Assembly: GCF_001672775.1 (NCBI RefSeq)
Contig: NZ_LZKJ01000059.1
Span: 1-64,000, forward strand
Direction: 5' to 3'
Length of the DNA: 64,000 nt
From: Mycobacterium kyorinense
GTDB taxonomy: Bacteria > Actinomycetota > Actinomycetes > Mycobacteriales > Mycobacteriaceae
The translations under genes and the position numbers were made by a program. Numbering within the stretch: the stretch's first letter is position 1; every line of letters begins with the position of its first letter. The notes under the pieces were generated by a model that saw only the letters and a program-made list of their open reading frames with translations, was not told the DNA's origin and searched no databases. Below, one piece after another: positions 62,603-64,000 of the stretch.

Positions 62603-63384
62603 TGTCCGACGAAGGTCGGGCGCCGCTTGGCGAGGAACGCTTCGACGGCGGCGCGGTGGTCGGTGCTGGCGCCCAGCAGCGCCTGGGCGCGGGCTTCGCG
62701 GCTGAGCACATCGGCGAGGTCGGCGCCGGCGTTGTCGGCGATCAGATGTTTGACGGCTTTGAACGCTGCGGTCGGCCCGGTCGCGAGTTGCCGTGCTACC
62801 GCGGCGGTTTCGGCGGTGACGTCGGCGTCGGGCACCACGCGGTGGATCAGTCCCCAGGCGTGCGCGGTGTCGGCGTCGATGGTGTCGCCGAGGAGAAACA
62901 GCCCGGTCGCGCGGCTTTTGCCGATCAAGCTGGTGAGAGTTGCGCTCAGCCCCGAGTCGGCGGCCAGCCCGATGCCGCAGAACGCGGTGCCGAACTTGCT
63001 GCGCTGCCCGGCGATGCGGATGTCGGCGCCCAACGCGATGCCGAGACCGGCGCCGACGCAGGCTCCACCGATGCCGACGACGACCGGAACCTCGATGGCG
63101 TCCAGTGCCAGCACGATCGGGTTGTAGTGCTGCGCAACGGTGTCCATGGCGTGGCCGGCGTCGGCCCGCAGCGCCTCGACGTGCTCGCCGAGGTCTTGGC
63201 CGACACAGAAGTTCTTCCCGGACGCGGTGAGGGAAACTGCGCGAACACTGGGATCGCCGCCCGCAGCCGACAATGCCTTCAGCAGCTCCTCTTTCATCGC
63301 GCCATCCAAGGCGTTGGACGCTGCGGGCCGGTCCAAGACGATGCTGGCGACGCCGTCGTCGACGGTGTAGCTGACGGTGGTCAT
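62599..63384 (-). CDS. Enoyl-CoA hydratase/isomerase, PaaG-like
   Basis: A 261-residue crotonase. [14 protein letters not shown] and [20 protein letters not shown] form the oxyanion hole; [14 protein letters not shown] has Asp where hydratases have a catalytic Glu, as in PaaG isomerases. In the paa operon PaaG converts the epoxide to the oxepin. paaH lies upstream with an ATGA overlap. The position in the operon supports PaaG, but PaaF-type function cannot be excluded. Confidence 0.87.
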   Translation of the reverse strand: MTTVSYTVDDGVASIVLDRPAASNALDGAMKEELLKALSAAGGDPSVRAVSLTASGKNFCVGQDLGEHVEALRADAGHAMDTVAQHYNPIVLALDAIEVPVVVGIGGACVGAGLGIALGADIRIAGQRSKFGTAFCGIGLAADSGLSATLTSLIGKSRATGLFLLGDTIDADTAHAWGLIHRVVPDADVTAETAAVARQLATGPTAAFKAVKHLIADNAGADLADVLSREARAQALLGASTDHRAAVEAFLAKRRPTFVGQ

Positions 63385-64000
63385 CGGGGCTGTCCTCCTT
63401 CGGTGTGGGGCCACGCGTAGAAGCCCTGGCCGGATTTGCGGCCGAGCTCGCCGCGGGCGACTTTGTCGCGCAATAGTTGCGGCGGGCAGAACCGCTCGCC
63501 CAGGGTGGTGTGCAGGTGCTCGGCGATGGCGAGCCGCACATCGAGGCCCACCAGGTCGGTGGAGCGCAGCGGCCCCGTCGCGTGGCGGTAGCCCAGTTCC
63601 ATGGCGCAGTCGATCGTCGCGGCGTCGGCCACTCCCTCGTCGAGCATGCGGATGGCTTCCAGGCCGAGCGCCACGCCCAGGCGGCTGGTCGCGAAGCCGG
63701 GCGAATCGTTCACCACGACAGCGGTTTTGTCCAACGCCTGGACCCACTGCTGGGCCGATTCGATGGTCGCGTGGTCGGTGGCGGGCCCGCGCACCACTTC
63801 GACGAGACTGGACGCCGGGACCGGGTTGAAGAAGTGCATGCCCAGGAAGCGGTGCGGACGCTCCAGCGCGGCGCCGAGATCTCCGATGGACAGCGAGCTG
63901 GTGTTGCTGGCCAGCACCGCGTCACGGCCTATGACTTTCTCGGCGGCGCTCAGCACCGCGATTTTGTCGTCGCCGCGTTCGGGCACCGCCTCGATCACCA
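63381..64000 (-). CDS. paaH: 3-hydroxyacyl-CoA dehydrogenase, PaaH-like (5' part outside the window)
   Basis: The C-terminal ~206 residues of a 3-hydroxyacyl-CoA dehydrogenase. [16 protein letters not shown], the His of [11 protein letters not shown] and the NDSPGF segment are the family catalytic and substrate regions, and [12 protein letters not shown] ends the helical domain. The N-terminal NAD domain runs off the right edge, so the start is not seen. It oxidises 3-hydroxyadipyl-CoA in the paa pathway. It overlaps the next gene by ATGA. Confidence 0.85.
   Translation of the reverse strand, partial: VIEAVPERGDDKIAVLSAAEKVIGRDAVLASNTSSLSIGDLGAALERPHRFLGMHFFNPVPASSLVEVVRGPATDHATIESAQQWVQALDKTAVVVNDSPGFATSRLGVALGLEAIRMLDEGVADAATIDCAMELGYRHATGPLRSTDLVGLDVRLAIAEHLHTTLGERFCPPQLLRDKVARGELGRKSGQGFYAWPHTEGGQPR

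Overview
This is a high-GC mycobacterial chromosome segment from a non-tuberculous species. The mycolic acid cyclopropane/oxygenation methyltransferases (mmaA2, mmaA4), the hadABC mycolate dehydratase operon, mycobacterium-type RecBCD and many GTG starts and 4-nt ATGA/GTGA gene overlaps all point to Mycobacterium. The first ~13.9 kb follows, in inverted orientation, the gene order I recall from M. tuberculosis Rv0647c to Rv0632c. Identities are from recalled family sequences, motifs and context; no search was run.

Layout. (1) 0.1-4.4 kb: UbiB/ABC1 kinase, LipG-like hydrolase, mmaA2 and mmaA4; mmaA1 and mmaA3 are absent. (2) 4.5-6.5 kb: a DGPF/YCII protein with a TPR-tailed ECF sigma factor (ECF42-like). 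(3) 6.5-11.1 kb, minus strand: rpmG-hadA-hadB-hadC and secE-nusG-rplK-rplA with tRNA-Thr, tRNA-Met and tRNA-Trp. (4) 11.2-13.9 kb: orphan VapB-like antitoxin, glyoxalase-II-like hydrolase, membrane protein, echA3. (5) 13.9-24.5 kb: an accessory block between echA3 and recC, with a molybdopterin oxidoreductase lacking its Fe-S cysteines, two tandem patatins, cyanase, a TlpA/CcdA thiol-redox pair behind a BlaI/MecI-like palindrome, a BlaI/M56 pair, a methyltransferase and a nitroreductase. (6) 24.5-32.8 kb: recC-recB-recD.

(7) 32.8-41.8 kb: a 617-nt non-coding gap carrying a 191-bp element with 22-bp perfect terminal inverted repeats, then an SDR, an LCMT-type methyltransferase, a beta-lactamase-fold lipoprotein head-to-head with a TVP38 membrane protein, a third patatin, a VapBC pair with its operator, and a FIST protein. 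(8) 41.8-48.3 kb: branched-chain amino acid catabolism: leucine/valine dehydrogenase, an Lrp regulator and a four-component branched-chain 2-oxoacid dehydrogenase operon (E1alpha, E1beta, E2, E3), with an unannotated 49-residue membrane microprotein between E1beta and E2.

(9) 48.3-57.5 kb: a TetR-controlled divergent cluster. One arm is TetR plus an amidohydrolase. The other is an eight-gene operon: LLM flavin oxidoreductase, SnoaL-like protein, alpha/beta hydrolase, three-subunit molybdenum hydroxylase, SCP2-like protein and DUF1028 Ntn-type protein. A perfect 14-bp palindrome overlaps the -35 box of the operon. This is the best candidate for an undescribed pathway; its contents suggest oxidative hydroxylation followed by hydrolytic ring or amide cleavage. 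(10) 57.5-64 kb, minus strand: the aerobic phenylacetate pathway, paaH(partial)-paaG-like-paaA-B-C-D-E-paaK, running off the right edge.
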